A stretch of 9,506 nucleotides of DNA from Bacillota bacterium. Its GTDB lineage: Bacteria; Bacillota_A; Clostridia; Peptostreptococcales; Anaerovoracaceae. The translations under genes were made by a program, and so were the position numbers. A model generated the notes under the pieces. It was given only the letters and a program-made list of their open reading frames with translations. It searched no databases and was not told the DNA's origin. Where the stretch lies: positions 1 to 9,506 of the forward strand of contig JAFRWQ010000112.1 in NCBI GenBank assembly GCA_017437925.1, read 5' to 3'. This document shows positions 1 to 6,458 of this stretch, one piece after another (the first letter of the stretch is position 1; every line of letters starts with the position of its first letter).

Positions 1-357
1 ACCCACACCACCGACATCAAGGAAGGCAACGTCGAGATGTACATCCTCGGCGGATACTCCAGCCTTGACGGCGGTCTCAGAATGATGAAGACCAACGCCA
101 CCACCCACTCCCCCAACTGCGGATACTCCAACCCCGAGATCGACGAGATGCTGAACCAGGCATGGAAGACCACAGATATCGAAGCCCGTTCCGCCATACT
201 TAGGAAGTGCGCCGCCATCTTCGCAGGTGACGCGGCTCACCTCGGCGGATACTTCGAGTACGCTCAGATGGGCGTCAACACCAGAGTCACCGACTTTGCC
301 CACGCCTCCGTCTATCGTCCTCTCTGCACCGCCACCAGAAACGTCGGCGTAGAATAG
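1..357 (+). CDS. Family 5 ABC solute-binding protein, C-terminal part (5' end outside window)
   Basis: Open from base 1 in frame 1 to a TAG at 355-357, giving the last 118 residues of a peptide-type periplasmic/lipoprotein binding protein. It aligns along its length with the C-termini of the two complete binding proteins in this window: shared landmarks are the GGYS..DG block (near residues 17-24), NCGYSNPEIDEML (near 39-51, matching NPGYSNPEVDALL at 7942-7980), AWKTTD (near 54-59) and the terminal RNV. The C-terminal 50 residues diverge more, so it is a more distant paralog than the other two are to each other. It lies directly upstream of permease B and is presumably the binding subunit of transporter 1. 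Codons are strongly C-ending (ATC, AAC, GAC), as in the binding protein at 6574, which suggests high expression. Start, signal peptide and promoter lie outside the window. Family assignment is secure by homology to its neighbours; substrate is unknown. Confidence 0.93.
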   Translation, partial: THTTDIKEGNVEMYILGGYSSLDGGLRMMKTNATTHSPNCGYSNPEIDEMLNQAWKTTDIEARSAILRKCAAIFAGDAAHLGGYFEYAQMGVNTRVTDFAHASVYRPLCTATRNVGVE

Positions 358-394
358 GAAGATCCCATAAGCTGATACAAAACCTTTGGCTGAT

Positions 395-414
395 GCCCGG
401 CCTTAGCGCCGGGC
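395..414 (+). promoter_or_regulatory. GC-rich intercistronic hairpin after binding protein 1
   Basis: Perfect 7-bp stem GCCCGGC (395-401) / GCCGGGC (408-414) with a 6-nt loop, extendable by GAT/ATC pairs across a one-base bulge. It begins 38 bases after the stop of the binding protein. No T tract follows (CATCCTGAAG), so it is not a standard intrinsic terminator. The same core recurs after the binding protein at 6574. A likely role, by analogy with intercistronic hairpins after other binding-protein genes, is protecting the upstream message from 3' exonucleases so that more binding protein than permease is made. The role is inferred. Confidence 0.7.
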
Positions 415-432
415 CATCCTGAAGAATTTGCG

Positions 433-456
433 GACCCCCCCCCCAACGCGGGGGTC
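433..456 (+). promoter_or_regulatory. C-run hairpin just upstream of the permease B1 ribosome binding site
   Basis: GACCCCC (433-439) can pair with GGGGGTC (450-456), loop about 10 nt. The left arm lies in a run of ten C (435-444), so several pairing registers are possible. It ends 8 bases before the ribosome binding site core (465-469) and is followed by TCTCTT, a poor terminator tract. It may dampen transcription into, or translation of, permease B1; this is inference. Confidence 0.5.
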
Positions 457-462
457 TCTTGC

Positions 463-481
463 AAAGGAGATTCCGTATGTG
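463..481 (+). promoter_or_regulatory. Ribosome binding site and overlapping ATG/GTG starts of permease B1
   Basis: AAAGGAGA (463-470) is a good Shine-Dalgarno site. It is followed by ATGTG: ATG at 477-479 (6 bases after the site) and GTG at 479-481 (8 bases after). The ATG frame starts exactly like the paralog at 8411 (MWTYI versus MWAYI) but reaches TAA at 528-530 after 17 codons. The GTG is in the long permease frame, so GTG 479 is the only start next to the ribosome binding site that yields full-length protein. Confidence 0.75.
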
Positions 482-1435
482 GACATACATATTAGGAGAA
501 TACTGCAGGCCATACCCACGCTGCTTGTAATATCCTTCCTGATCTTCTCCCTGCTCTATCTGACGCCCGGCGATCCCATCGAGCTTATCATGGGAACCGA
601 GGACGAACAGATAAGCCCCGAGCAGAGGGCCATAGTTGAAAGGGAATGGGGACTGGACAAGCCCTTTTTGGTGCGGTATTTCAACTTCGTGATCAATGCG
701 GCGCAGGGCGATCTGGGCACCTCGTACGTGACGAGCAAGCCCGTGTTTGCCAGCATCATGGAAAGATATCCGGCGACCTTAAGACTTGCCGGTTCAGCCA
801 TGCTCCTCGCCCTGCTGATATCCCTTCCTTTGGGTATTACAGCCGCTCTTAAACACAACAGCGTCATAGACTCCCTCGCCACCGCTCTGGCAACGGTGGG
901 CGTATCGCTGCCCAAATTCTGGTTCGGACTCGTTCTGATCATAACCCTGTCCCTGAAGCTCCACTGGCTTCCCGCGACGGCGACGGTCAACGACATGAGC
1001 CAGGGCTTCTGGCCTTTCTTCAAGGCCGTCATCATGCCGGCTTCATCCCTGGCCCTGGGAATGGCAGCGACCCAGACCCGTATGATAAGGTCCAGCATGC
1101 TGGACGTGCTCAACCAGGACTACGTCCGCTACGCGCGCAGCAAGGGCCTTAAGGAAAGGGCGGTCATCTACGGCCATGCCCTTAAAAACGCTCTCATACC
1201 CGTAATCACCGTCGTCGGCGGAGAGGTGGGAAGCCTCATGGGCGGAGCCGTCGTCACCGAGTCCATATTCTCGTGGCCCGGCATCGGCCGTCTGGCTGTA
1301 AACTCGATCTCCAAGAGAGATTATCCCACCATCCAGGGCATAACCCTGATAATGTGCATAAGCTACATGATCGTTAATCTGCTGATAGACATCATATACG
1401 CATGGGTAGATCCCCGCATCAGGCTTGATAAGTAA
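479..1435 (+). CDS. dppB: Peptide ABC transporter permease, DppB/OppB type (transporter 1)
   Basis: Integral membrane permease half that pairs with a DppC-type partner to form the translocation path. From GTG 479 the product is 318 residues, normal for the family (the paralog at 8411 has 322). About six hydrophobic segments are visible: near 11-29, 102-124, 134-160, 184-202, 238-262 and 286-310. The TPGDP motif follows helix 1 (29-33). The cytoplasmic EAA-type coupling loop that contacts the ATPases is near 213-241 (YVRYARSKGLKE ... NALIPV), followed by the family pattern VVTESIFSWPGIGRL (258-272). It is about 70% identical by eye to the permease at 8411. Its 5' end looks damaged: a lost A around 491-495 puts the ancestral ATG 477 out of frame, and GTG 479 rescues it. 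An upstream in-frame TTG at 428 has no ribosome binding site and reads through the hairpin, so it was rejected. Confidence 0.88.
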   Translation: MDIHIRRILQAIPTLLVISFLIFSLLYLTPGDPIELIMGTEDEQISPEQRAIVEREWGLDKPFLVRYFNFVINAAQGDLGTSYVTSKPVFASIMERYPATLRLAGSAMLLALLISLPLGITAALKHNSVIDSLATALATVGVSLPKFWFGLVLIITLSLKLHWLPATATVNDMSQGFWPFFKAVIMPASSLALGMAATQTRMIRSSMLDVLNQDYVRYARSKGLKERAVIYGHALKNALIPVITVVGGEVGSLMGGAVVTESIFSWPGIGRLAVNSISKRDYPTIQGITLIMCISYMIVNLLIDIIYAWVDPRIRLDK

Positions 1436-1448
1436 GGAGGACGATTAG

Positions 1449-2366
1449 ATGAGTGACAATAATAAAGTCAATGAAAATAATCGTGTGATGGACGAGATCG
1501 GGCTTGAGGCTCTTCCCGTGACCAATTACTGGCAGGATGTGGTAAGGCTCTTTACCAAGAACAGGATCGCCGTGCTTGGACTCTGCATGATGATAATCAT
1601 AGTGGTCCTCTGCATAGGAGCTCCTCTCTTCACCAGCCACGACCCCATCACCGAAATGAACTTCGCCGAGCTCCTGTTCAAACCGGGGCAGGGCGGACAC
1701 ATACTCGGGACCGACGACCTGGGACGCGACATCTGGACCCGTCTCCTCTACGGAGGCAGGAACTCTCTGATAACGGGCATTGCGGTCACCCTCATATCCG
1801 CAGCCGTGGGCATAGCCATAGGACTTGTGGCCGGCTACTTCGGCGGGACTGTCGAGGCTCTGCTGATGCGCTTTACCGACATCATGCTGTCCTTCCCGTT
1901 CCTGATCATAGCCATAGCGATAATGGCGGTCCTGGGACCCAGCCAGAAGAACGTAATTCTGGCTCTGGCCATAGTAAGCTGGCCGAGATTCACAAGGCTT
2001 ACCAGAGGACAGGTGCTCCAGATCAAACAGCTGGAGTACATCGAGTCCGCATCGGTAGCGGGCTTTAAGAAGGCGAGGATAATGTTCAACCACATCCTTC
2101 CCAACTGCCTGGGACCCCTGATCATTCAGGCGACCCTGTCGGTGGGAGGCGCCATCCTCTCCGCAGCGAGCCTTTCCTACCTGGGACTGGGCGCCGACGC
2201 CGCTGCTCCCGACTGGGGCGTAATGCTCTCGCAGGGCAGAAACTACCTGCAGCTGGCTCCCCATCTGACAACTATCCCCGGCATCGCGATCTCCCTGACC
2301 GTCCTTTCCATGAACTGGATAGGCGACGGCCTGCGCGACGCCTTTGACCCGAAGATGAGAAAGTAG
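1449..2366 (+). CDS. dppC: Peptide ABC transporter permease, DppC/OppC type (transporter 1)
   Basis: Second permease half, 305 residues. AGGAGG at 1435-1440 overlaps the stop of permease B and sits 8 bases before ATG 1449, so the pair is clearly cotranscribed. After a polar cytoplasmic N-terminus (1-38) comes helix 1 (about 40-62), then the DppC hallmark HILGTDDLGRD (84-94), then further hydrophobic segments (about 106-132, 143-163, 168-178, 222-245, 273-290). The EAA-type ATPase contact loop is near 196-222 (YIESASVAGFKKAR ... ILPN). C-terminal DppC signatures SYLGLG (243-248), PDWG (254-257) and GDGLRDAFDPKMR (292-304) are all present. Nothing looks broken. Substrate range (dipeptide, oligopeptide or another small ligand) cannot be read from the permease. 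Confidence 0.95.
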   Translation: MSDNNKVNENNRVMDEIGLEALPVTNYWQDVVRLFTKNRIAVLGLCMMIIIVVLCIGAPLFTSHDPITEMNFAELLFKPGQGGHILGTDDLGRDIWTRLLYGGRNSLITGIAVTLISAAVGIAIGLVAGYFGGTVEALLMRFTDIMLSFPFLIIAIAIMAVLGPSQKNVILALAIVSWPRFTRLTRGQVLQIKQLEYIESASVAGFKKARIMFNHILPNCLGPLIIQATLSVGGAILSAASLSYLGLGADAAAPDWGVMLSQGRNYLQLAPHLTTIPGIAISLTVLSMNWIGDGLRDAFDPKMRK

Positions 2367-2375
2367 GTGCGAGCG

Positions 2376-3365
2376 ATGGATAATGAAAAGTATCTTGAAG
2401 TCAAAAATCTGCGCACCTATTTCAACACTCCCGAGGGCGTAGTAAAGAGCGTGGACGGAGTATCCTTCCACATCAACAGGGGAGAGACCCTGGCTCTGGT
2501 GGGAGAATCGGGCTGCGGCAAGACCGTGACCTCGCTTTCCCTCATCAGGCTCCTCGCCGACACCGCCGACCTTAAGTACGACTACATGATGGTGGACGGC
2601 CAGGAGATCAAGGAGCTGACCAAGGAGGAAGCCCGCCAGATCAGGGGAAAGAAGATCTCGATGATCTTCCAGGAGCCCATGACTTCTCTGAACCCGGTCT
2701 ACAAGATCGAAAAGCAGCTGGGCGAAGTCTTCAAGCTCCACGAACCCAACCTGACCAAGGAGCAGATCCACGAGAAATCGGTGGAGATCATGAAGAAGGT
2801 GGGCATCCCCAATCCGGATGAGCGCCTCAAAGTGTATCCCCACCAGCTGTCGGGCGGATTAAGGCAGAGGGCCATGATAGCGATATCTCTGGCCTCGAAC
2901 CCCCAGATGGTAATAGCTGACGAGCCGACGACGGCTCTTGACGTTACCATACAGGCCCAGATAATCGACCTTCTCAAGCAGCTCCAGAAGGATTCCAACA
3001 TGTCCATCCTTCTGATCACCCACGACTTCGGCGTGGTCTCCCAGATAGCGAGCCGTGTCGCGGTCATGTACGCGGGCAAGATCGTAGAAGAGGGCATGCT
3101 TGAGGACATCTTCAGAGATCCCTGGCATCCCTACACCAAGCTTCTGATCATGTCCATCCCGGGCATAAAGGTAACGAGGGGAGGGCGTCTCGAGTCCATC
3201 AAGGGCACGGTACCCAATCCTCTCAACTTCCCCAAGGGCTGCAGGTTCGCGCCGCGCTGCCCGTACGCCCTTGACATGTGCAAGGACGTGGAGCCCGAAG
3301 AGACCGTCATAGGAAACCGCAGGGTAAGCTGTCACCTTCGCACTCAGGGAAAGGCGGTGGAATAA
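2376..3365 (+). CDS. dppD: Peptide ABC transporter ATP-binding protein, DppD/OppD type
   Basis: Cytoplasmic ATPase of 329 residues that powers import as a heterodimer with the next gene. Motifs in order: Walker A GESGCGKT (43-50), Q-loop Gln99, ABC signature LSGGLRQR (158-165; the usual family form is LSGGMRQR), Walker B MVIADEP with catalytic Glu183, H-loop His216. The C-terminal oligopeptide-transporter extension has GCRFAPRC...MC...SCH with Cys289, 295, 302 and 319. That layout resembles the cysteine set that holds a [4Fe-4S] cluster in some DppD-type ATPases; whether it does so here is inference. I chose ATG 2376, with AGG (2365-2367) overlapping the upstream stop 8 bases away. GTG 2367, immediately after the stop, is in frame and would add three residues (MRA), but has poorer support. 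Confidence 0.95.
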   Translation: MDNEKYLEVKNLRTYFNTPEGVVKSVDGVSFHINRGETLALVGESGCGKTVTSLSLIRLLADTADLKYDYMMVDGQEIKELTKEEARQIRGKKISMIFQEPMTSLNPVYKIEKQLGEVFKLHEPNLTKEQIHEKSVEIMKKVGIPNPDERLKVYPHQLSGGLRQRAMIAISLASNPQMVIADEPTTALDVTIQAQIIDLLKQLQKDSNMSILLITHDFGVVSQIASRVAVMYAGKIVEEGMLEDIFRDPWHPYTKLLIMSIPGIKVTRGGRLESIKGTVPNPLNFPKGCRFAPRCPYALDMCKDVEPEETVIGNRRVSCHLRTQGKAVE

Positions 3366-4364
3366 ATGCCAGAGATCAATAACCAGGTGCCCATCCTGAG
3401 AATAGAAGACCTGAAGGTCTATTTCCCCATTAAAAAGGGCCTGATGAGGCGCACGGTCGGCCACGTCAGAGCCGTCGACGGAGTGGATCTTCAGATCGCT
3501 CCCGGCGAGACCCTGGGCCTTGTAGGCGAGTCCGGCTGCGGCAAGACCACCATAGGCCGCGCCATAGTCAGGCTCAACGAGCCCACCAACGGCAGGATCA
3601 TATACAACGATGAGACCGACCTGCTCAAGCTGGAAGGCGAAGATCTGAGACAGCTGAGGAAGAAGTTCCAGATAGTATTCCAGGATCCTTATTCGTCCCT
3701 CAACCCCAGAAAGACCGTCAAGCGCCTCATCAGCGAGATTTTGATGGTCCAGATGGGAATGACCCAGGCCGAGGCCTACGAGGAGGTCAAGCACCTGCTC
3801 AACGAGGTCGGCCTCAACGCGGTCTACGCCGAGCGCTATCCCCACGAATTTTCGGGAGGCCAGCGCCAGCGCATCGCCATAGCGAAGGCCATAGCCTTAC
3901 AGCCCGAATTCCTGGTCTGCGACGAGGCCGTATCGGCCCTGGACGTGTCCATCCAGTCCCAGATAATCAACCTTCTGATGGATCTGAAGGAAGAGCACGG
4001 CAACATGACCTACCTGTTCATCTCCCATGCGCTGAACGTTGTGGAGCACATCTCGGACAGGGTCGCGGTCATGTATCTGGGTAAGATAATGGAGCTGGCA
4101 AAGACCGAAGAGCTCTTCGACTATCCGACCCATCCCTACACCAAGGCTCTGCTCTCCGCCATACCCATCATCTCGGGCATGAAGCAGAAGGAGAGGATAG
4201 TCCTTCAGGGCGAGGTCCCCAGCGCGGCCAACGTGCCCAGCGGCTGCCGCTTCCACGTGCGCTGCCCCTACGCCACCGAGCGCTGCTCCCAGGAGGAGCC
4301 CCAGCTCAAGGAGATCGCACCGGGCCACTTCTGCGCCTGCCATCTGGTGGAAAGCGATCAGTAG
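3366..4364 (+). CDS. dppF: Peptide ABC transporter ATP-binding protein, DppF/OppF type
   Basis: Partner ATPase, 332 residues. ATG 3366 directly abuts the TAA of dppD (3363-3365), so translation is probably coupled; the ribosome binding site is the GGTGG-rich stretch at 3351-3360. Motifs: Walker A GESGCGKT (54-61), Q-loop Gln106, signature FSGGQRQR (162-169), Walker B FLVCDEA with Glu187, H-loop His221. The residue after the H-loop histidine is Ala222 (SHALNVV) where this family normally has Asp (SHDL). The C-terminal extension holds Cys294, 300, 307, 323 and 325 ([13 protein letters not shown]), again like the cysteine set of iron-sulfur-bearing Dpp ATPases. It is the last gene of operon 1, since a strong terminator follows. 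Confidence 0.95.
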   Translation: MPEINNQVPILRIEDLKVYFPIKKGLMRRTVGHVRAVDGVDLQIAPGETLGLVGESGCGKTTIGRAIVRLNEPTNGRIIYNDETDLLKLEGEDLRQLRKKFQIVFQDPYSSLNPRKTVKRLISEILMVQMGMTQAEAYEEVKHLLNEVGLNAVYAERYPHEFSGGQRQRIAIAKAIALQPEFLVCDEAVSALDVSIQSQIINLLMDLKEEHGNMTYLFISHALNVVEHISDRVAVMYLGKIMELAKTEELFDYPTHPYTKALLSAIPIISGMKQKERIVLQGEVPSAANVPSGCRFHVRCPYATERCSQEEPQLKEIAPGHFCACHLVESDQ

Positions 4365-4382
4365 CGTAAAAAAACAGTATTG

Positions 4383-4411
4383 CTCCCTCCCGAAAGGAGG
4401 GAGTTTTTTTT
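4383..4411 (+). terminator. Intrinsic terminator of transporter 1 operon
   Basis: Perfect 8-bp stem CTCCCTCC (4383-4390) / GGAGGGAG (4396-4403), 5-nt loop, followed directly by eight T (4404-4411). It starts 18 bases after the dppF stop. This is a textbook rho-independent terminator. Confidence 0.95.
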
Positions 4412-4478
4412 ATTGTCTTAAAACAGAATACCCCAAAGCGAAACATATGTAGAAAGATCATACAATAGTTAAAAGGTG

Positions 4479-4507
4479 TTGACTTTTCATCCGGCCGGAA
4501 GCATAAT
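4479..4507 (+). promoter_or_regulatory. Sigma70/SigA-type promoter of the orphan binding protein
   Basis: TTGACT (4479-4484) and CATAAT (4502-4507) with a 17-base spacer, lying in an AT-rich stretch after the operon 1 terminator. The expected transcription start is near 4514. It leaves a leader of about 90 bases before the ATG at 4604. The region 4412-4478 upstream is AT-rich and holds nothing else I can name. Confidence 0.82.
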
Positions 4508-4519
4508 AGGCGCAACGAC

Positions 4520-4561
4520 GCTTTATTACTTTAGCTTAGCGTAGCAGTAAAGTAATAAAGC
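4520..4561 (+). promoter_or_regulatory. Long perfect inverted repeat in the 5' leader of the orphan binding protein
   Basis: GCTTTATTACTTTA (4520-4533) and TAAAGTAATAAAGC (4548-4561) are exact reverse complements, 14 bp, around a 14-nt loop that can add a small GCT/AGC stem. It starts 13 bases after the -10 box, near +7 of the transcript. AAAATGACAG follows rather than a T tract, so it is not a terminator. It could be a repressor operator or a 5' stem protecting the mRNA. A dyad with the same outer GCTTTA/TAAAGC ends sits at the same distance from the promoter at 6459. Confidence 0.75.
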
Positions 4562-4603
4562 AAAATGACAGGAAATCGTAAACGGAAGGAAGGTCCCAAA
4601 ATT

Positions 4604-6241
4604 ATGTTCAAACGTTTTATCGCCCTTATCCTGGTATCGATACTGGCTCTTGCATCCCTCGCGGGCTGCAGGAATTCTCCGGCCGGCGGAAAGCAGGAGG
4701 CTCAGCCCGAAAAGGTGCTGACGGTAGCCTCAAACATGAACCTGACCACCATGGAGCCCTGGAAATCCACCTCCAGCGGGGATTTCTACATCTTTTATCA
4801 GATCTACAGCCGCCTGGTGGAATCGGACGGCAGGGGCAAGTATTATCCCGACCTGGCCGAGAGCTGGGAATGCGCCGAAGACGGCAAGACCTGGACCTTC
4901 CATCTTTCCGAGGATTTCAAATGGCAGAGAGGCAACGAACTCTTTAAGGACGAGCTGGTCCCCGTGACCGCTCAAGACGTCAAATACACCATGGAATACA
5001 TCATGGATCCCGCCAACGCCTGCTCAAGGCTTGAGGATCTGCGTTCGGTCATAGACAGCATAGAGGTCGTCGACGATCACACCATCAGGGTCGTCACCGG
5101 GGACATAGACGTGCTTCTGCTCTACAAGCTGGCCGCCATATGCATTATGCCCGAAAGAGCGGGGGAGAAGGGCTTCGATCTGGAATCGGCCCCGGTGGGC
5201 TCAGGCCCCTTCAAGTGGGACAGCAACATAATCGACACCCAGGTGGTCCTCACCGCCAATGAAGACTACTTCATAAAACCCAACATCGACAAAGTCATAT
5301 ACCGCTTCGTCACCGAAAGCTCAGTCGCGGCCATGGCCCTCTCAAATAAAGAAGTAGATCTTGTAACCACCTTCGCCTACAGCGAGATGCCGACGATCAA
5401 GGACTGCGATTTCATAGATGTATACGGGGGCAACTCCTCCTGCCGCTGGATGGGCATGAACGTGACCAGGGCGCCCTTTGACGACGTCAGAGTAAGAAAG
5501 GCCGTCACTTCGTACATAGACCTTGAAGCCCTGCTTGCCGCCGCCTATCCCGACGACGGAACCGGGGTGGTTCAGGCCGTGAGGGCCTACGGCCAGATAC
5601 CTCCCGAAAACCCCGGAGGGGACCAGGAAAGGGCAAAGGCCGCGACCCTGCCGTACAGCGTGGAGAACGGCGACAGGTACATGACCGAGGCCGGCTGGAA
5701 GAAGAACTCCTCGGGCATATGGGAAAAGGACGGCAAGACCCTTTCCTTTGAGCTTCAGGTGGGTACCAACGATCCGGTCCGCCTCAACTGCTCTGTGCTG
5801 ATCGCGACCATGCTCAACTCCTGCGGCTTCGACTGCGTGACCACGGCGGTGGAGTGGGGCACCCACATCGACGATATGGACGCGGGCCGCTGCGATATGT
5901 TCATAGACGGGGGCTTCTCGGGGATAGACGGGCCGATGAAGGTCATGCACACCGACAGTACGGGCATATTCAGCCCCAACCCCGGCTATTCCGACCCGGA
6001 TATCGACGCTCTGCTCGAAAAGGCCTGGACCGTCACCGACGACGCGGCGAGGGAGGAGCTCATAATGCAGGCCCAGGAGCGCTGGATTGCGGACTGCGTG
6101 TACGTTCCCATGTACTTCGCTTATAACTTCCAGGCGTACAACGGAAAGAAGATAAGCGATTTCTACGTAAACGGCGCCAATTCCTTAAGCTTCGCGCTCA
6201 CCTCAAGGCTCCGCAACGTCGATATAAATACGGCGGAATAA
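4604..6241 (+). CDS. Family 5 ABC solute-binding lipoprotein, orphan copy
   Basis: Predicted surface lipoprotein of 545 residues that captures a peptide-like ligand for an ABC importer. Signal peptide: MFKR, hydrophobic 5-20, lipobox LAGC with lipidated Cys22. Family 5 landmarks: YPDLAESWE (81-89) leading to TWTFHL (96-101), VGSGPF (198-203), RVRKAV (296-301) and a conserved C-terminal SRLRNVD. I chose ATG 4604, preceded by GGAAGGAAGG (4584-4593); ATG 4565 is in frame but has no ribosome binding site and would put 13 charged residues before the signal peptide. It is monocistronic, with its own promoter and terminator, and no permease gene goes with it. It is roughly 70% identical by eye to the protein at 6574, so it probably delivers to the neighbouring permeases. 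Codon use differs sharply from that paralog: 18 of 32 isoleucines use ATA and ten arginines use AGG. Confidence 0.95.
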   Translation: MFKRFIALILVSILALASLAGCRNSPAGGKQEAQPEKVLTVASNMNLTTMEPWKSTSSGDFYIFYQIYSRLVESDGRGKYYPDLAESWECAEDGKTWTFHLSEDFKWQRGNELFKDELVPVTAQDVKYTMEYIMDPANACSRLEDLRSVIDSIEVVDDHTIRVVTGDIDVLLLYKLAAICIMPERAGEKGFDLESAPVGSGPFKWDSNIIDTQVVLTANEDYFIKPNIDKVIYRFVTESSVAAMALSNKEVDLVTTFAYSEMPTIKDCDFIDVYGGNSSCRWMGMNVTRAPFDDVRVRKAVTSYIDLEALLAAAYPDDGTGVVQAVRAYGQIPPENPGGDQERAKAATLPYSVENGDRYMTEAGWKKNSSGIWEKDGKTLSFELQVGTNDPVRLNCSVLIATMLNSCGFDCVTTAVEWGTHIDDMDAGRCDMFIDGGFSGIDGPMKVMHTDSTGIFSPNPGYSDPDIDALLEKAWTVTDDAAREELIMQAQERWIADCVYVPMYFAYNFQAYNGKKISDFYVNGANSLSFALTSRLRNVDINTAE

Positions 6242-6261
6242 GGGAAAATGCCTCAGATATT

Positions 6262-6292
6262 AAAGCCGGCAGCGTAAAATGCCGGCTTTTTT
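6262..6292 (+). terminator. Intrinsic terminator of the orphan binding protein
   Basis: AAAGCCGGCA (6262-6271) pairs with TGCCGGCTTT (6280-6289) around an 8-nt loop, with a six-T tract at 6287-6292, part of it within the stem. It starts 21 bases after the stop. The A run on the left arm would give a weaker terminator on the opposite strand as well. Confidence 0.92.
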
Positions 6293-6324
6293 ATGTTTTT
6301 TATGGCGCAGGTAATTTATGGCCG

Positions 6325-6416
6325 GCAAACAACAGTTTGCTATTAATGAGAGGCGAATGGTCGCATTCATGTTAACAAGACACTTGTTTTGGGCAAAAAT
6401 TGTGCAAAACACACAA
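6325..6416 (+). promoter_or_regulatory. Cluster of four short dyads upstream of the transporter 2 promoter
   Basis: Four inverted repeats lie in series: GCAAAC/GTTTGC (6325-6340, 4-nt spacer), GAATG/CATTC (6355-6368, 4 nt), AACAAG/CTTGTT (6374-6388, 3 nt) and TTGTG/CACAA (6400-6416, 7 nt). Their centres are roughly 160, 130, 115 and 85 bases upstream of the inferred start near 6494, a position suited to activator or repressor binding. The sequences differ from one another, so they are not copies of one operator, and short dyads can arise by chance in AT-rich DNA. No convincing gene lies in 6293-6573; two short ORFs there lack ribosome binding sites. Confidence 0.4.
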
Positions 6417-6458
6417 TATAGGCTTCGCTTTTTAGAACAGGGTAAATACATTATTTCC

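Noticed and set aside
428..478. TTG at 428 as the start of permease B1
   Set aside because: It would add 17 residues encoded by the C-run hairpin and the ribosome binding site; nothing like them exists in the paralog, and there is no ribosome binding site upstream of 428.
2367..2375. GTG 2367 as the start of dppD
   Set aside because: It is in frame right after the dppC stop but adds only MRA; ATG 2376 has a suitable AGG site 8 bases upstream and a better start codon.
1419..2843. Long minus-strand open frame (474 codons) and similar ones at 2859-3845 and 6508-7434
   Set aside because: They are antisense shadows of dppC/dppD/dppF and binding protein genes caused by GC-biased codons; compositions are His/Gly/Val-rich and no family is recognisable.
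4461..4466. TACAAT as a second -10 box upstream of the orphan gene
   Set aside because: The sequence 17 bases upstream (about 4438-4443) does not resemble a -35 box; the TTGACT/CATAAT pair is much better.
4565..4603. ATG 4565 as the start of the orphan binding protein
   Set aside because: No ribosome binding site, it sits at the edge of the long hairpin, and would place a charged extension in front of a clean lipoprotein signal peptide.
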